Below are positions 5,035 to 5,784 of a stretch of DNA of 5,784 bases, piece by piece. The notes under the pieces are model-generated. The model saw only the letters and a program-made list of their open reading frames with translations, had not been told where the DNA came from and did not search any database. Each line of letters begins with the position of its first letter. The first letter of the stretch is position 1. The DNA is from JAXHUK01 sp034189725 (GTDB lineage Bacteria > Chloroflexota > Dehalococcoidia > SZUA-161), in assembly GCA_034189725.1 (NCBI GenBank), contig JAXHUK010000169.1, positions 1 to 5,784 on the forward strand, in the 5' to 3' direction. The translations under genes were made by a program, and so were the position numbers.

Positions 5035-5784
5035 TGGGGGTATCGTACCGCTCACTGCGCGTATGGCAGCGTAACCGTGATGTGTTCTTCAAGCTGTGGA
5101 AGAGCGAGGTTCCCGGTGTCTTTGCCGAACCCCTTCTGATACTGCTGGCCATGGGATTGGGCCTGGGAGCCTATGTGGTGCTGGAGGATGGCGAACGATA
5201 TATCGAATTCATCGCCCCCGGGATAGTAGCGGCCTATGCCATGTTCAGTGCCAGCTTCGAATGTACCTACGGCAGCTTCATTCGCATGGAATATCAGAAA
5301 ACCTACGATGCCATCATTACGACCCCGCTCAACATTGAGGATGTGGTGCTTGGCGAGATACTCTGGGGTGCCACACGATCGCTCATTACCGCTTGCGCGG
5401 TAATGCTCGTTATCACCGCTTTCGGATTGGTGTCATCTCCGTGGGCGCTCCTCGCACTACCTCTGGCAGTGGTATCAGGAATCATGTTTTCATCGATTGC
5501 GCTGTTTTTTACCTCGCTATCGCCAGCTATCTATTCATTTAACTACTACTTCACCCTGTTCATTACACCCATGTTCTTCTTCAGCGGCGTGTTCTTTCCC
5601 CTCAATGAATTCCCAACAATGATACAGCACCTGAGCTGGATTGCTCCACTAACGTCGGTAACCAATCTGATGCGGGCCGTAATCAGCGGAAGCCCTGGTG
5701 ACGGATCCTGGTGGTCACTGGCGATCATGGTGGGCATTATTATCATCTTCTTCCCGTTATCGTTACTCAGGATGAAGCGACGTC
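5031..5784 (+). CDS. ABC-2 type permease, NodJ-like (3' end beyond window)
   Basis: The open frame gives 251 codons with no stop before the window ends. The family is usually about 250-265 residues, so only the last few are probably missing. It is the membrane half of the exporter and should pair with the preceding ATPase as a homodimeric channel. About six hydrophobic segments are seen, near 28-50, 62-80, 115-135, 138-160, 169-190 and 226-247. Family landmarks are A-S-F-E-C-T-Y-G-S-F-x-R-M-E-Y-Q-K-T-Y-D (74-93), G-E-I-L-W-G-A-T-R (108-116) and F-F-S-G-V-F-F-P-L (183-191), all very NodJ-like. The ATG at 5031 overlaps the ATPase stop as ATGA, and a second in-frame ATG follows at 5034. GGGGAGG at 5013-5019 may serve as ribosome site at a rather long spacing. 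Nodulation itself is not implied; NodJ-like exporters occur widely in bacteria without symbiosis. Confidence 0.92.
   Translation, partial: MMGVSYRSLRVWQRNRDVFFKLWKSEVPGVFAEPLLILLAMGLGLGAYVVLEDGERYIEFIAPGIVAAYAMFSASFECTYGSFIRMEYQKTYDAIITTPLNIEDVVLGEILWGATRSLITACAVMLVITAFGLVSSPWALLALPLAVVSGIMFSSIALFFTSLSPAIYSFNYYFTLFITPMFFFSGVFFPLNEFPTMIQHLSWIAPLTSVTNLMRAVISGSPGDGSWWSLAIMVGIIIIFFPLSLLRMKRR

Noticed and set aside
1..5784. CRISPR array, complete insertion sequence, phage or toxin-antitoxin module
   Set aside because: No regularly spaced direct repeats beyond a single 13-bp pair, no transposase or integrase reading frame, and no toxin- or antitoxin-like small gene pair was seen on either strand.

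Overview
The window is bacterial chromosomal DNA of moderate G+C, with every credible gene on the + strand. There is no rRNA, tRNA or CRISPR array, no complete mobile element, and no strong lineage marker. The undecaprenol-kinase-type DgkA suggests a Gram-positive-like or related lineage. The dispersed 'CEERSDEAI'-type palindromic repeats and the gene style would fit a Chloroflexota (Dehalococcoidia-like) genome, but that placement is a low-confidence inference.

Layout. Positions 1-696 hold no convincing gene. The first ~320 bases are a cluster of short dispersed repeats: two inverted copies of one hairpin repeat at 26-54 and 205-233, and two larger imperfect palindromes at 61-143 and 240-316. 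After them come a run of small hairpins (348-398) and a 13-bp direct repeat spaced 32 bp apart (571-615). Then follow dgkA (697-1083), a class I SAM-dependent methyltransferase of unassigned substrate (1101-1778), a metal-dependent aldolase of the HMGL/4-hydroxy-2-oxovalerate aldolase superfamily (1934-2884), a KDPG/KHG-type Schiff-base aldolase (2900-3535), and a small cysteine-rich protein of unknown function (3593-3835). A 284-bp spacer (3836-4119) carries hairpins and, at its end, a promoter-like element. Last come the ATPase (4120-5034) and permease (5031 to the window end, 3' end just missing) of a NodIJ/DrrAB-like ABC-2 exporter.

How the genes fit together. dgkA and the methyltransferase are 17 bp apart and probably share a transcript. 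The two aldolases are 15 bp apart and probably form a pair acting on 2-keto acids or sugar acids, one by a divalent-metal mechanism and one through a lysine Schiff base. The exporter pair overlaps by ATGA and appears to have its own extended -10 promoter only a few bases before the start codon, so its mRNA may be leaderless. The ATPase carries Gln where the H-loop histidine is expected.

Most genes are ordinary members of known families. The points most worth a second look are the H-loop substitution with the leaderless start, the tandem aldolase pair with altered active-site positions, the Cys-rich 80-residue protein, and the repeat cluster at the left end. I saw no clear evidence of a wholly new multi-gene system.
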